This document shows positions 1 to 10,574 of a DNA stretch of 64,000 bases, piece after piece. Source of the stretch: Datisca glomerata. Its lineage: Eukaryota > Streptophyta > Magnoliopsida > Cucurbitales > Datiscaceae. The notes below the pieces were generated by a model. That model did not search any database. It was not told where the DNA came from and saw nothing but the letters and a program-made list of their open reading frames with translations. Made by a program: the position numbers and the translations under genes. The stretch spans positions 297,743 to 361,742 of the forward strand of contig QANY01008211.1 in assembly GCA_003255025.1 (NCBI GenBank). Reading direction: 5' to 3'. Position 1 is the first letter of the stretch. The number at the start of each line of letters is the position of its first letter.

Positions 1-329
1 ATGAAATGGAGTGCTCTAGTGTTTCGAAAAATGGGGTCCGTAGCACAACTCTCGCTATGGCTCCTTTGTTGTTTGAGGCTCCATCAACGTATAATTCCCA
101 TGTTCCGCTCTTAATGGCTTGTGATCTTCTATCAATTTTTTCCCCACTGTCAACAGTAAAATCCGCTACGAAGTCATATAAAACTTGTCCTTTAATCGAC
201 TCCTCAGCTCGTAATGGATTTCGTACTGGTTTAGCTCTATTACCCACTTCATCATTCTTTCACCGACCTTGAGCGAAATGTAAGATGCTTCTGACTCGTG
301 CATCTGTCAGCACCTTTATGCTGTGTGTT

Positions 330-1330
330 TGAAAATAGGGCCTTAGTTTCCTTGCTGCCACCGCAATGGAGAGTATTAACTTCTTTATTCTTTAGTAACG
401 GGTTTCAGCTGCCACCAAGCTTTTGCTTACGAAATATATAGGCTTTTACTTTCTTTCATCTTCTTTGATCAGAACAGCGTTGACAGTTGTCTGCCATACA
501 GTCACATACAACAATAACGACTCTCTAGGTTTTGGTTTTGACAACAATGGCGGAGTTTTCATCCCATCCATCTATGGAGGTCTTCCTTAGTTTTGCAAAG
601 AACGGTTTACACTTATCTGTTGATCTTGAAAGAAATCTATTTAGTTTTGCTAATCTTCCTGTTAGCCCTTGTATTTATTTACGATTTTGAGGAGATCACC
701 TTTTCATTATGGCTTTCACCTGGTCGGAGTTGACTTCAATTCTCCATTGTGTAACCAAGTGACCTAAGAATTTTCCCGCTGTCACTCCGAATGTGCATTT
801 TTCTTATTCAATTTCATGGAGCTTTTCCTCAAGATTGAGAAAGTCTCATCGAGGTCTTTGATGTGATCTTCATGTTTACAACACTTTACTATCATATCGT
901 CCATATAGATGTCCATGGTTTTCTGGATCTGTTCTCATAAGATTTTGTTCAGCAACCTCTGGTGAGTAACACCATTTTTCAAACCAAAATACATTACTTT
1001 GTAATAGAATGTACATTATTCAATTATGAAAGATGATTTTTCTTGATCAGGTTAGAACATTTTCACCTGGTTATATCCTGAGAATGTATCAATGAATCTT
1101 AGGAGCTCGTGCCCCGATGTGGCATCCACCATCTGATCTATCTCGATAGCGGATCATATTTGGGGCAAGCTTTATTCAAATTTGTGAAGTCTACGCAGAT
1201 TCTCCATTTCACATTCTTATTTTTTACCATTACAACGTTTGCAAGCTACTATGGATAATCTACCTCCCTAATAAAGCACGCTTTCAACAACTTGTCGACT
1301 TCTTCTTTAATGACCATATTCCGTTCTGGT
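330..1330 (-). pseudogene. Gypsy reverse transcriptase remnant
   Basis: Minus-strand translation across several frames shows RT landmarks. Near 1150-1205 there is a WRICVDFTNLNKACPK-like stretch (fingers/palm). At 893-907 the active-site box reads YMDDM, followed by IVKC. Further down (about 600-800) comes the thumb, reading GKFLGHLVT then LNRFLSRSTDKCKPFF. Frames switch repeatedly and stops are present, so the product is dead. From 330 to 1 the reading continues into RNase H-like linker sequence. Confidence 0.75.
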
Positions 1331-1820
1331 GCGAAACTTTTCTTTCGGTGCTTTACTAGCCTGACAGTAGGATCAGTATTCAACTTATGAGATATTATAT
1401 TTTTAGGTATACTTTGCATTTCTTGGGTTGTTGTTGCAAATATGTATTTGTTTCCCCATAGAAATTCTATCAGCCATTCTTTTTTCGCTTGCTCAATGTG
1501 GGCTCCAATGTTGGTTTTCTTCTGCGTCTCTTCATCTAAGCAGATGGATTCAGTTTATTCCCCCGCTATGTATCTCAGATCCACTTGCGCGTCCTCATGT
1601 GATTGCTATTGTTTATTAACAACCATCAGCTCCTCCACATTCTATCTCGTTGTCTTCTTTCTTGTTAACTCCAATGCAGTTATGGCACATATTTGAGTAG
1701 CATATGGATTCACTGCCTTTAGCAACTTTATGAATGAAATGAATTAGTGCCTCTAAGCCTAAAGCCTAAAGAAGTCAAAGTTGTTCTCCTGCTTCAGCTT
1801 TACTGTTCATTAAAACCTTG

Positions 1821-2057
1821 TTAATGTTCAAGAGACTGGTACTTCAACACTTGGTAATAAGTTGATGGTACGGCTTTCATCTTATGCAGCCAGGTTCTCC
1901 CCAGGATGGCATTATAGGGAGATGTCGTGTCTAACACCACAAACTCTATGAGGTAGTTGAACGGCTCCGTACTAACTGGGAGAGTAATTATCCCTCTAAG
2001 TAGCTCACAGTTTCGTTGAAGCCTATCAGTGGTTGTGATGGACCTTACAGTTGTCAT
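1821..2057 (-). pseudogene. Gypsy retropepsin C-terminal fragment
   Basis: A 78-residue open stretch contains YNAILGRTWLHKMKAVPSTY, a strongly conserved segment after the flap of plant gypsy aspartic proteases. The N-terminal part with the catalytic DSG box is not in this frame. It lies in the expected place between gag (higher coordinates) and RT (lower coordinates). A remnant only. Confidence 0.75.
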
Positions 2058-2352
2058 TCCCCCATAGATATTTTCTCGAGTGTTGACTGATGGAGAATAT
2101 TGATGGCACTCTAGTCGCCAATCAATACCCTGCTTAGCAAAAACTTTCCAACTTGTATTGAGATGACTAGGGCGTTCTTATGGCGTCCTTCATGCTCCAA
2201 ATCTAAGTCGTCAAATATGAGTGAGAGGTTACCACTGTCATTCGAGGAACTTCCTCGTTCCTAGTTCTCTTCCCGTAAAGGTTTGTTACAATACAATTGA
2301 CTTTCCTTTCTTGTAGTTTCCTCATGTTCAGCCAACGCAGTGATTGTGTCAA

Positions 2353-2616
2353 CTATTCAGAGTCGTTGTTTCCCGTTATCTCATCTTTTCCCTTTATGGG
2401 CCTCTTTTGACTTTCCTGTTTTGGCTCATCTTTCTTCACAAACTGATTGACATATCCTTCTTTCACTAGCTTTTCGACGTATTCCTTCAATTGATAACAA
2501 TCATTCGTGTAATGTTCCTTGCTCATGTGGTACGAGCAGTACTTATCTTTGTCCTTGTAGTACAGTTCCTTCGTGAGCGGAGCAGGTCTCTTCAACCAAG
2601 GCATGTCCTTTATCAT
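2353..2616 (-). pseudogene. Gypsy gag C-terminal, CCHC-like segment
   Basis: An 87-residue frame carries KDKYCSYHMSKEHYTNDCYQLKEYVEKL. The pattern of Cys, His, His and Cys followed by a QLKE helix is typical of the C-terminal nucleic-acid-binding part of gag in many plant gypsy elements. A Lys/Glu/Asp-rich tail follows. It sits upstream of the protease fragment on the minus strand, as expected. Confidence 0.65.
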
Positions 2617-2768
2617 GTCTAGAACTTAGTTATTGATACCGTCAATGGTGTGTAGATTTTATCTCTAGGATGGATGTTGTCAGCCTATCTCCTCTGGCTA
2701 TCAGTTCTGTCATGCTTACTATCTCCCCATTCACTGTCCTTTTCTGCTCATTATCCTTTTTTTACTCA

Positions 2769-2972
2769 TCATTCCGTCGTTCTGTCAGCTTTAATAGGCT
2801 CTTCTTTTCTCCTTCCAACGTGATGTAAATTTGCACCCGCTGAAAGGTTTCCATCATGGTCAAAGGTTTGACCTTTGACAAATCCTCGAAGAGGGGGATT
2901 TCGGGTCCAACCCTGTCTAAAAGCTAGCCTAGCTACTATGTCATCATAGTTCTCCACCTTGGTCATCTCCAC
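2769..2972 (-). pseudogene. Gypsy gag middle fragment
   Basis: A 67-residue open frame lies between the gag N-terminus and the CCHC-like segment. It has no diagnostic motif of its own and is assigned to gag by position and strand. Sequence between 2980 and 3460 reads as further gag in broken frames. Confidence 0.45.
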
Positions 2973-3468
2973 TTAAAATCTGTGGGTGTACTCACATAGA
3001 GTTTCTCCTTTTTGTAGAGATTTTAAGGAGATACTCTAAATATTCCATCACCGCTCGAATGTAGAGTACTGCTCTAAAAAGATAGTAGACATGACATCAA
3101 AGTTAGTAATCGAATGATCCGGAAGGGCATGATACCATTTAAGCGCAGTTCCGTCCAGGCTCGTAGGAAATATTCGACACATCAATGCATCCTCATGTTG
3201 GTACAACACCATAACTTGCTTAAATCATCTAAAATGATCCACTGGGTCAAACTTCTCTTCTTAGGTGCCGTAAAAAATTTTGGTATAGGGGCGGTCATCA
3301 CTTCCAGGCTCAACGGGGTTCTGGTGAATGACTCAATGTTTATTTTTTTGCATTCCCCAGATTCATCATCTCCATCATCTTTCTTTCTAGTATATCTTCC
3401 ATTGTCACTTCTATTTTGACTTTTGGTGGACGAATTTCTCCCGCTACCTCCTTTTCATGGATTTCAGA

Positions 3469-3807
3469 CTAAACTTCCACATATTCATTTTGCATATTCC
3501 TACTGTTTTTGTTGTCCTCACGTCTAGTTCCACGCTTGCCTCCTTCTAGATGATTTTCCCGTTCCTCACAGTTGGTTTGTTGATTGACTTTCGCACGTGT
3601 CTGTGCGAAGTCTCGTTGCACCGGGGTGATTTGTTCTTGCATTATTTGCCACGCGTTGTGTAGCATTTCAACGTTTTGTTGCTCCATCTCTTGCATTCTG
3701 TTCAGGATAGCCTGAAACATCTCAGCTGGGGGAGCGAGTTGATTGGCATGATCATCCTCGTTCCTGTTTCCTTCATTGATGACAGTGTTTGATCTGGTTC
3801 GAGGCAT
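3469..3807 (-). pseudogene. Gypsy gag N-terminus
   Basis: A 112-residue frame starts MPRTRSN, followed by an acidic stretch and a heptad-like segment rich in Met and Gln (residues 30-75). The start codon is 43 bases from the putative primer-binding site, in the minus-strand direction. The same N-terminal pattern (PRTRSN, then NEGN, then DDH.DQ) recurs at 8288-8434 in the neighbouring element, which shows the two elements are related. The frame closes early; the remaining gag is in other frames. Confidence 0.75.
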
Positions 3808-3850
3808 TTTTTAGTTTTCGGATGGGTTTTTCTTTAAGGTTTCTACTCGC

Positions 3851-3870
3851 TCTCAATGAAAGCACCAAAA
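3851..3870 (-). promoter_or_regulatory. Putative primer-binding site of gypsy relic
   Basis: The minus strand reads TTTTGGTGCTTTCATTGAGA between the LTR and the gag start. The identical 20-mer is found directly after the 5' LTR of the element at 7661 (bases 8222-8241), so it is a conserved leader. The priming tRNA was not identified. Confidence 0.6.
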
Positions 3871-3895
3871 TATAAAAAAATTCTCACACACTCAA

Positions 3896-3937
<42 letters not shown>

Positions 3938-4340
3938 TCAAAGAAGAATGTTTTTAGGTGATTAGTATTGATTGTCTTGAAATTACAATTAGCCTTTATG
4001 TATAGTTTGTTCATGAGATCTCGTTACAACTCTTAAAACGAAAAATATTCTCCTAAGAATGGAATATTCACTGTAATCCAGGGTGATTTAACCACAATTA
4101 AAAGATTACAATCAGATATGGGGGCATTCACAAGCATAATCAATAAATTGCCAGAATATTCCCCTAGATTTGGGGAATTCAGCTATAACTGTTAGGTTGA
4201 TCTTTTATTAAATCTTTTATCTTTCCACTCATCATTTCCGTTCTGCCACGTCGATGGCATTCGCGGCTTCCCCTGGTTGGTTCCTTTTTATACACGTGTC
4301 TCTAGCGGTTTTACTCATGTTCATAATTCATTTATAATTG
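3871..4340 (-). repeat. 5' LTR of gypsy relic, outer end uncertain
   Basis: This is non-coding sequence on the far side of the primer site. On the minus strand it contains a TATA box (TATAAAAA, plus-strand 4285-4292). No partner LTR lies in the window, so the outer boundary is a guess; at least the span to about 4300 should belong to it. Confidence 0.45.
3901..3934. repeat. (AG)17 microsatellite in LTR
   Basis: An uninterrupted AG dinucleotide run lies near the inner end of the gypsy LTR. Confidence 0.95.
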
Positions 4341-4344
4341 TATT

Positions 4345-6690
4345 CATAATTATTCTTTTACTAATACTTTATAAAATTTTATATTTTATATTATTATGTT
4401 ATTAGGAATGTGAAGGATCACGTATAAGATTTTAGAGATTCTTACATCATAAATATTATTTCAGTCAATAACAATGAGTTATTGTCTATCAGTAAGAATT
4501 TTTTTTGATTAATCGAATCACTATTCGAGACCCATGATTTTTTTAGTTTTATAATAAATGTAATAATTTTCAATGTTCATTATTCCTAGTAAAATAATTT
4601 ATCATATTTAATTTTTTCTTCTCAAATAATTTCTTTTTTAGTATCTTTTTGTCTTATCTTATGATATATATTTGTTAGGATCGTGCGTTCTTTGATTCAA
4701 AAACTCTTGTAGGTAATTATCATTCAAGATGATGCATGACTTATTCATGTTTCATTCTATTTGTAGTAGTTTTATTATATCATATTCGATGATGCACGAC
4801 CTATTCAAATTTCTTATTATTTACAATAGTTTAATTATGAATATAAGAAAATGTCCATTATTATTTTCTTTTGTTTTAGATTTACAATATTTTGAAAGCT
4901 AATGTATTTATGTCAACGTTAATAATAATTTTTAAACTTATTGTATAGTTTTAAAATAAATTAACACGTGCGAAGCACGTACTTTTCGACCAATTCTCTT
5001 AAAGAACCTCAAGAACTCATTAAGAAGGTTCCGTCAAAATGATAATGGAGACGGTGATGTTAAAATTACAATAAAACCTAGCTAACACGGCCTTGGGAAG
5101 ACTTTAATTGTCATTAAACTTAATATTAACTTATTTTTCTCATATTTTATTACAGCCTTGTATAATTAATAATATACTCTTATATATGTATATACTTCTT
5201 TGTCTTATCAACAAAACCAACCAAAACTAGCTAATTGATTGATTATAATTATAGGGAAAGTGTGCAATTTGCTTGCAATCACATGGGATGTTTCTCGCAC
5301 GTGCGACAATTAGGAATATATAGAATTTGTTGGGTTGCAACTTCCTCCCAACTTCCTCCGAACGTCAACTCAGGCGGCCGGAAGGCAACTCTCGTGTGAT
5401 GGATAATGGATCATGGATGGGTAAACATCAATGTTCAATATATGGAATATTCATCAAATCAGAAATTAACAGCTATATTATATATATATATATACTGATG
5501 AAAAATCAAGAAAATATACTTAGTTTTACCAAGATGGGTGGTGATTTTTTTTTCTTAATTGAACCCAAAATATCATTGAAAGGAATGTGAGAATTATATT
5601 TAAACCCTGATTTTGTACTTCCTTAATTAAAATAGTAAAGTTTCATGGTGTGTTATATCTTGGCTCGTATCAACTTGGAAGGGAAAGGGATATACTTGGA
5701 AGTCGGAGCAATAATGCCATATAGGTCTTTTGATGGTCTTCGTAGAAAGCAATTATTAGGGGTGCCTACATGCATAAATAGTACATATACATTTATCTTC
5801 CAATGATATTGTATCTCACTCAAACCACTGTTTTACACAGAAAGATTCCATCCAGGAATAAAGTGGGGTTCAATGATTGGTCTTTTTCTTCCATTGCTAT
5901 TTGCTACCCCTTCATTATCTACACCCGCTAGCTTTGGGAGCTTTTGGTTAGAAGCGTAGAATACTCTGGCAGAGGTAAATATATAGAATGGATCTGAATT
6001 TTTTATCGTTGAATTTTTAACAGTAAAAATAAAGTTGGATCCGATACGAACTAGATCCACTTCCGAAAAACCAAAAAAGAATAAAAAATAAAAAATTAAT
6101 ATTTTAATACAAAGTGATTGGGTCAGATGTGGTCTGTTCAGATGTGGCTAAACAACCAGATTTGGCCCAACNATCTAGATGGCCTAGAAAAAGTTTTAAA
6201 AACATTCTTTGCAGTTCGACTCGTGTGATCTGGGTCATCCAGATCAATCGAACGGCCAACACTCGCCAACTGTCATCTGTTGTTGGAAGCCCAACGTCAG
6301 AGAAACCTCATCTCATAATTGCCAGGTTATCAATTAAAAACAAATATTGGCAAGTAAGAAGTGTGATAAACTTGGCTGGTGTCAATACGGTAATTACTAA
6401 TTAGATTAATATATTTGGTAACAATTATACATCATTCAAACTATGTTAGCAACAATATAACTAATTTAAACACAAATATTAAAAATATAATGCTCACATT
6501 ATATTATGCTAGCTAGGCACTTTTGGAGGTTGGCAATCATATCAAGGGCTTCATTGTGAATAGCTTGGTGCCAATCTAACCTATCGAGGAAAACTCATTT
6601 TCGCAGTGAAACACGCACCTTACCCTATTTGGGCTTAGAGGAAGATACTAAATTTAAGGGCCAAGGTGAGTTGCTATTGGACTATCACCA
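4345..6690. other. AT-rich intergenic DNA, no gene seen
   Basis: No coding similarity or exon-like structure was found. It contains a diverged direct repeat of about 60 bp (near 4724-4783 and 4784-4840, each with GATGATGCA.GAC), a short palindrome at 4966-4980, a TA run near 5476-5494 and one ambiguous base at 6172. Short open frames here have no recognisable features. Confidence 0.6.
4966..4980. repeat. Perfect hairpin ACGTGC-GAA-GCACGT
   Basis: A 6-bp perfect inverted repeat with a 3-base loop is set in AT-rich DNA. Similar hairpins recur at 21489-21503 and near 40026-40041, suggesting a shared repeat-family terminus. Confidence 0.5.
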
Positions 6691-7060
6691 TAAGTGATGG
6701 TAGATCCCCTTATGTCCTGAGACTCATGGCTGATAAATGGCATCTTAGGGGTATCCTTTGGGTTTGAGCTAGGGCTGCCATGTTACATCATACAGGTTGT
6801 GGCTTGCATACACTTGTATGTGTCTTGATTCATGAAGGCATGTGGTCTTGGCCTAACCAGGAAATTGCACATAGGTTGGCATAGTGTGGGTGTACTTTGG
6901 ACCTCCCCCTCCCTTTCTTCGCGAAATGGTGTTTTTTTTTCAATCGAAAGCACTTATGATGCACTGTCTCCTCAAAGACAAGTTGTTATGTGGCATGGAC
7001 TGGTTAGTTCCCAAGCTCCATCCTCAAATGCTCCATTATCACATGGTTGACCTATAAATA
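6690..7060 (+). pseudogene. LINE ORF2 C-terminal relic
   Basis: Broken plus-strand frames read like the segment just before the zinc-binding (zf-RVT) region of plant LINE ORF2: STYDALSPQRQVVMWHGLV, then in a shifted frame WF/FPSSILKCSIITW. No RT core or poly-A end was found nearby. The match is by eye and the fragment is very decayed. Confidence 0.4.
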
Positions 7061-7105
7061 AAAGCTACTTACAAAGTACAATTTTGCAAAGTGGAATAAT
7101 GACAC

Positions 7106-7180
7106 GAGGTAGTGTGTTCTGAGGCAGTGTGTTACGATGTAATGTGTTCCGAGGCAATGTGTTTTGAGGTAGTGTGTTCT
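7106..7180. repeat. 15-bp minisatellite, five units
   Basis: Five tandem 15-mers follow the pattern GAGGTAGTGTGTTCT, starting at 7106, 7121, 7136, 7151 and 7166. The first and last are identical and the middle ones differ by 1-4 bases. Because 15 is a multiple of 3, the minus strand reads as a five-residue repeat (RTHYL/KTHCL type), but there is no sign of a real gene. Confidence 0.9.
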
Positions 7181-7351
7181 TCCCCTAAGAACTTGAAACC
7201 ATTGAGCATATGTGTTTGTGCATGTACATGTACAATAAAAAATTTCTAAGGCAATAGTAAAGGAGTAAATATGCAACTTAGATAAAAAGATTACCACAAA
7301 AGGTCAAAAGACGGCCATGCACTAAGAATAGACGTGCATCAAGAGTCATAA

Positions 7352-7555
7352 ATGAAAATATATTCAGAGTTAACACATATATCTTTACACGGTGAAAAGG
7401 TAGATATTTTATCTCAAAATGAGAATATTTTTAACAGAATTGATAAATTGGCTACCATGTCACCTAAAGATAAGGTGAGAACTAATCAGAAAAAGAAGCA
7501 TAGATTGACACCATGGCAAAACTATCGCAACCATCAGATGAATCAACGGATCTGA
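7352..7555 (+). pseudogene. Orphan coding fragment, basic C-terminus
   Basis: A 67-residue frame has a heptad-like middle (NENIFNRIDKLATMSP) and a strongly basic segment (KKKHRLTPWQNYR). The composition looks like a real protein remnant, perhaps from a retroelement or the pararetrovirus seen further right. I cannot assign a family. It ends about 105 bases before the LTR element at 7661. Confidence 0.35.
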
Positions 7556-7660
7556 TTGCCTCTCCAAATATTTCAGTTAAGATTGATTGAAGAAATATAA
7601 GGGAATAAAATATTTTGTACTCTTAGAATATTCCCTATTGTATATATAAATAACAGCAAA

Positions 7661-8221
7661 TGTAACTGAGCAGTCAAAATCTCACATGACACGTGATAAG
7701 ATCTAGACTGAAGACTCCATGAAAGATAAGAGGATCGGAACCGTAGAAGGATCAGATGATTATGATCAAATCAGTAGTTATAAGGCAATATGGTCAACAT
7801 AGTAGTTGAAAGAAACACACAAGACATGTGGGCAATCCTAATAAGAGGGTGGCCATGCCTCCAACAGTAAGGGAAGGTGGCCATGCCTCTAACAGTAGAG
7901 AAAGAGTGGCCATGCCTCCCAAAAGTAGGGGAAGGTGGTCGTGCCTCCCAAAAGTAGGAGGAAGGTGATCATGTTGATTTTCTCATCTTTTAGCCTATAA
8001 ATACAAGTTCAAATGTAAACAAATAAAATGGAGATTGAATCCAAAAAAGGTTTTACAACAATGATGTAAAATCTAAAGTACAAGAGAATGTCATAAGTCT
8101 TCCGTGATTTTTCTTCCCTTTAAAGTTTTTTCACATAAATGATGGTATCTTTATTCTCTCATTCTCTCTCTAAATTATTATTCACTCATAGAGGATTTTT
8201 CATATTGAAAAATCATTTACA
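7661..8221 (+). repeat. 5' LTR of non-autonomous element
   Basis: It starts TGTAACTGAGCAGTC and ends ATTTACA. A TATA box (TATAAATA) sits at 7996-8003. About five imperfect ~28-bp units (7848-7975, core GGTGGCCATGCCTCC) lie directly upstream of the TATA box, in the U3 enhancer position. Confidence 0.85.
7848..7975 (+). promoter_or_regulatory. U3 tandem repeats upstream of LTR TATA box
   Basis: Around five copies of a ~28-bp unit with core GTGGCCATGCCTCC and AGTAGGGGAAG end just before the TATAAATA box. The same repeats occur in the 3' LTR (about 13873-14000) with different point changes. Position and reiteration suggest an LTR enhancer block; this is inference from layout. Confidence 0.6.
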
Positions 8222-8241
8222 TTTTGGTGCTTTCATTGAGA
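8222..8241 (+). promoter_or_regulatory. Putative primer-binding site
   Basis: TTTTGGTGCTTTCATTGAGA directly follows the 5' LTR and is identical to the leader of the minus-strand gypsy relic. The tRNA it would pair with was not identified. Confidence 0.6.
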
Positions 8242-8284
8242 ACTGAGAGAAAAAGTTCAAGAAACCCACCTGGAAACACTAAGT

Positions 8285-8434
8285 AAGCCTAGAACAAGAT
8301 CGAACATGGCCCTGAATGAGGGCAACGGGACCATAAATGGAGATGATCATGTGGATCAAACAACCCCACCGACAGTAATGCTGCAAACAATTCTAAACAT
8401 GAAAAGTCTTAAGAACGAGAAAGAATTGTTTTGA
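8285..8434 (+). pseudogene. Truncated gag stub, start codon lost
   Basis: From 8288 the frame reads PRTRSN, then NEGN and DDHVDQTTPP, matching the gag N-terminus of the relic at 3469-3807. The codon aligned with that protein's ATG is AAG at 8285-8287. The next in-frame ATG is 8306, leaving 42 codons to a TGA at 8432-8434. Beyond this the sequence dissolves into a 22-bp minisatellite. No functional Gag can be made. Confidence 0.75.
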
Positions 8435-9110
8435 CAACATGAAAGAATTGCCTTGATAATGGAAAAAGTCTTAAGAATGGAAAAGAAATGTCTTGACAAT
8501 GGAAACAGAATTGTCTTGACAACTGAAACGGAATCATCTTGACAGTGGGAATGGAATTACCTTGACTGTGGGAACGAAATCATCTTGATAGCGGGAACGA
8601 AATTATCTTGATGGTAGATGAAATTATCTTGATGACAAAAACTGAATTATCTTGACAGCGAGAACGAATGTCTTGACAACGGAAATGAAATGCCTTGACA
8701 ACAGGAAAGCATAATTGTCTTGACAGCAAGAACGGAATTGTCTTGACAGTGGCAACGAAATGTCTTGACAATGGAAAAGAAATGTCTTGACAATGAAAAT
8801 ATAATTGTCTTGACAATGGGAACAGAATTGTCTTCACAGTGGGAATGGAATTGTCTTTACAGCAAGAATGGAATTGTCTTGCCAGCGAGAATGAAATTGT
8901 CTTGACAACGGGAAGGGAATTATCTTGACAGTGGAAACGAAATTGTCTTGACAAGGGAACAGAATTGTCTTGATGGCGGATGAAAGTACTTGACGAAAAG
9001 AATGGAATTGTCTTGATGGAAGGAATAGAATTGTCTTGACAACGGAAAAAAATGTCTTCACAATGGAAACACAATTGTCTTGACAACGGAAAATGGAAAA
9101 CGGGTACTGC
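8426..9110. repeat. ~22-bp GTCTTGACA minisatellite
   Basis: About thirty degenerate units with the anchor AATTGTCTTGACA plus a variable GGAAACGA-type spacer run in tandem. The minus strand has an open 178-codon frame made of Cys-Gln-Asp-Asn repeats, which is a by-product of the array. It begins inside the gag stub. Confidence 0.85.
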
Positions 9111-9179
9111 ATCCACTACGGGGATGGAAACTGAAAACGGGAATGGAAATGAAAACAGAAACGGAAAATGTTGGAAGAA

Positions 9180-10570
9180 AACTACATGCCAAATGTTATA
9201 TCATCATAAATATAAGGAAATCTACTTTTTTAGAATTTTACGTAAATCAATTCAGAGCTCTCGATCAAAAGTTATGATAGTTTTTATTGGTGCTATTCAG
9301 AAAAATAAACATATTCACGCTTTTCAAATTTTAATATTAAAATTTACTGATTTAGATAGTATTATATGAAAAATTATATATCGTTAGAAATATATGGATG
9401 TCTACTTCTTGAAGAATCACGTAGAACTCGAGTTGGAGCTCCCGAACAAAAGTTATGGTAATTTTTATGAAAGTTGTTCGGGAAAGCAGATTATTCAAAA
9501 TACTCAAATTTGGAAATTATCATGTAATAGCTATAAGTGAATCACAGGACAAAATGTTATATCATCCGAAAGATACGGAAGTCTATTTCTTGGATAATTT
9601 TACGGAATTCAATTTGGAGCTTTCGATCAAAAGTTACGGTAATTATAATATATATTGCTTAAAAAAGTAAGGCTATTCATGTCTTTTAAATTAAATATTT
9701 AAACTGATTTGTTTCAGATAAGTATTATATGAAACACTATATATCGTTAAAAATATACGTATGTATACTTCTTGAAGAAGTTTGCAGAACTCAATTCGGA
9801 GCTCCCGAGAAAAAGTTACGACAATTTTCATGAAGGTCATTCAGAAAAATAGATTATGCAGAACCGTAAACTTCAGAAATTAAACTGTATTGACTGGGGG
9901 CCAGGTACATGGCGAATATTATATCAACAGAAACATACATAAATCCAATTCATGGAGAATTTTACAGAAATCAATTTGAAACTCTCAATCAAAAGTTATG
10001 GTAGTTTTCGTCGGTACTTTTTAGGAAAGTAAACATATGAACGCTTTTCAAATTTACTTTTTAGACTGTACCAATTTAGATAGTATTACATAGAAAATAA
10101 TATATCATTAGAAATATATGGATGTCAACTAAAAGAATTTTACAGAACTTGATTTGGAGCTCTTGAACTAAAGTTATAACAATTTTCATGAAGGTTGCTC
10201 AGGAAAATCGATTATGCGGAATGATCAACTTCAAAAATTAAACTGTATTTACTATAACCCAACTACATGACGAATCTTATATCAAGAAAGATACAGAAGT
10301 CTACTTATTGGAGAGTTTTACGGAATTCAATTTAGAACTTTTAATCAGAAGTTACGAACTCAATTCGAAGCTCCCGAACAAAAGTTATAATAATTTACAT
10401 GAAGGTTGTTCAGGAAGGCAGATTATGCAGAACAAACAATTTTGGAAATTATATTATGTCAATTGGAAGCCAAATGCATGGCAAATTATCTATCAAGCAT
10501 ATGAAAATCAACTTCTTGAAGAATTTCATGGACTTCAATTTGGAGCTTTCGACCAAAACTTATGGCATGA
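9180..10570. repeat. 181-bp tandem array with 361-bp dimer structure
   Basis: The anchor (GATC/GAAC)-AAAAGTTA recurs at 9263, 9444, 9625, 9807, 9987, 10165 and 10343, i.e. every 178-182 bp. After a roughly 150-bp internal deletion it appears again at 10375 and 10551. Alternate monomers share other landmarks (AATGTTAT-type at 9192, 9553, 9914, 10273), so the repeat is a two-monomer higher-order unit of about 361 bp. Short open frames inside are by-products. Confidence 0.85.
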
Positions 10571-10574
10571 TAAC

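Larger units (their letters stand above)
1..3807 (-). pseudogene. Decayed Ty3/gypsy gag-pol, 3' part outside window
   Basis: Reading the minus strand from 3807 down to 1 gives gag, a CCHC-like segment, protease, reverse transcriptase and RNase H-like fragments in normal gypsy order. All are broken by stops and frameshifts and no long open frame remains. This was the polyprotein of an autonomous LTR retrotransposon making virus-like particles, protease, RT/RNase H and presumably integrase. The integrase would lie left of base 1 and is not seen. The element's primer site and 5' LTR lie to the right. Gene order and motifs make the assignment firm; the clade is not determined. Confidence 0.85.

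Noticed and set aside
5327..6404. Short frames of 75-96 codons as possible small genes
   Set aside because: No motif, no clear promoter or splice context, one contains an ambiguous base; AT-rich DNA yields such frames by chance.
8580..9116. 178-codon minus-strand open frame made of Cys-Gln-Asp-Asn-Ser repeats
   Set aside because: It coincides exactly with the 22-bp minisatellite, uses no independent coding signal, and lies antisense inside an LTR element. Open only because the repeat unit lacks stops in that frame.
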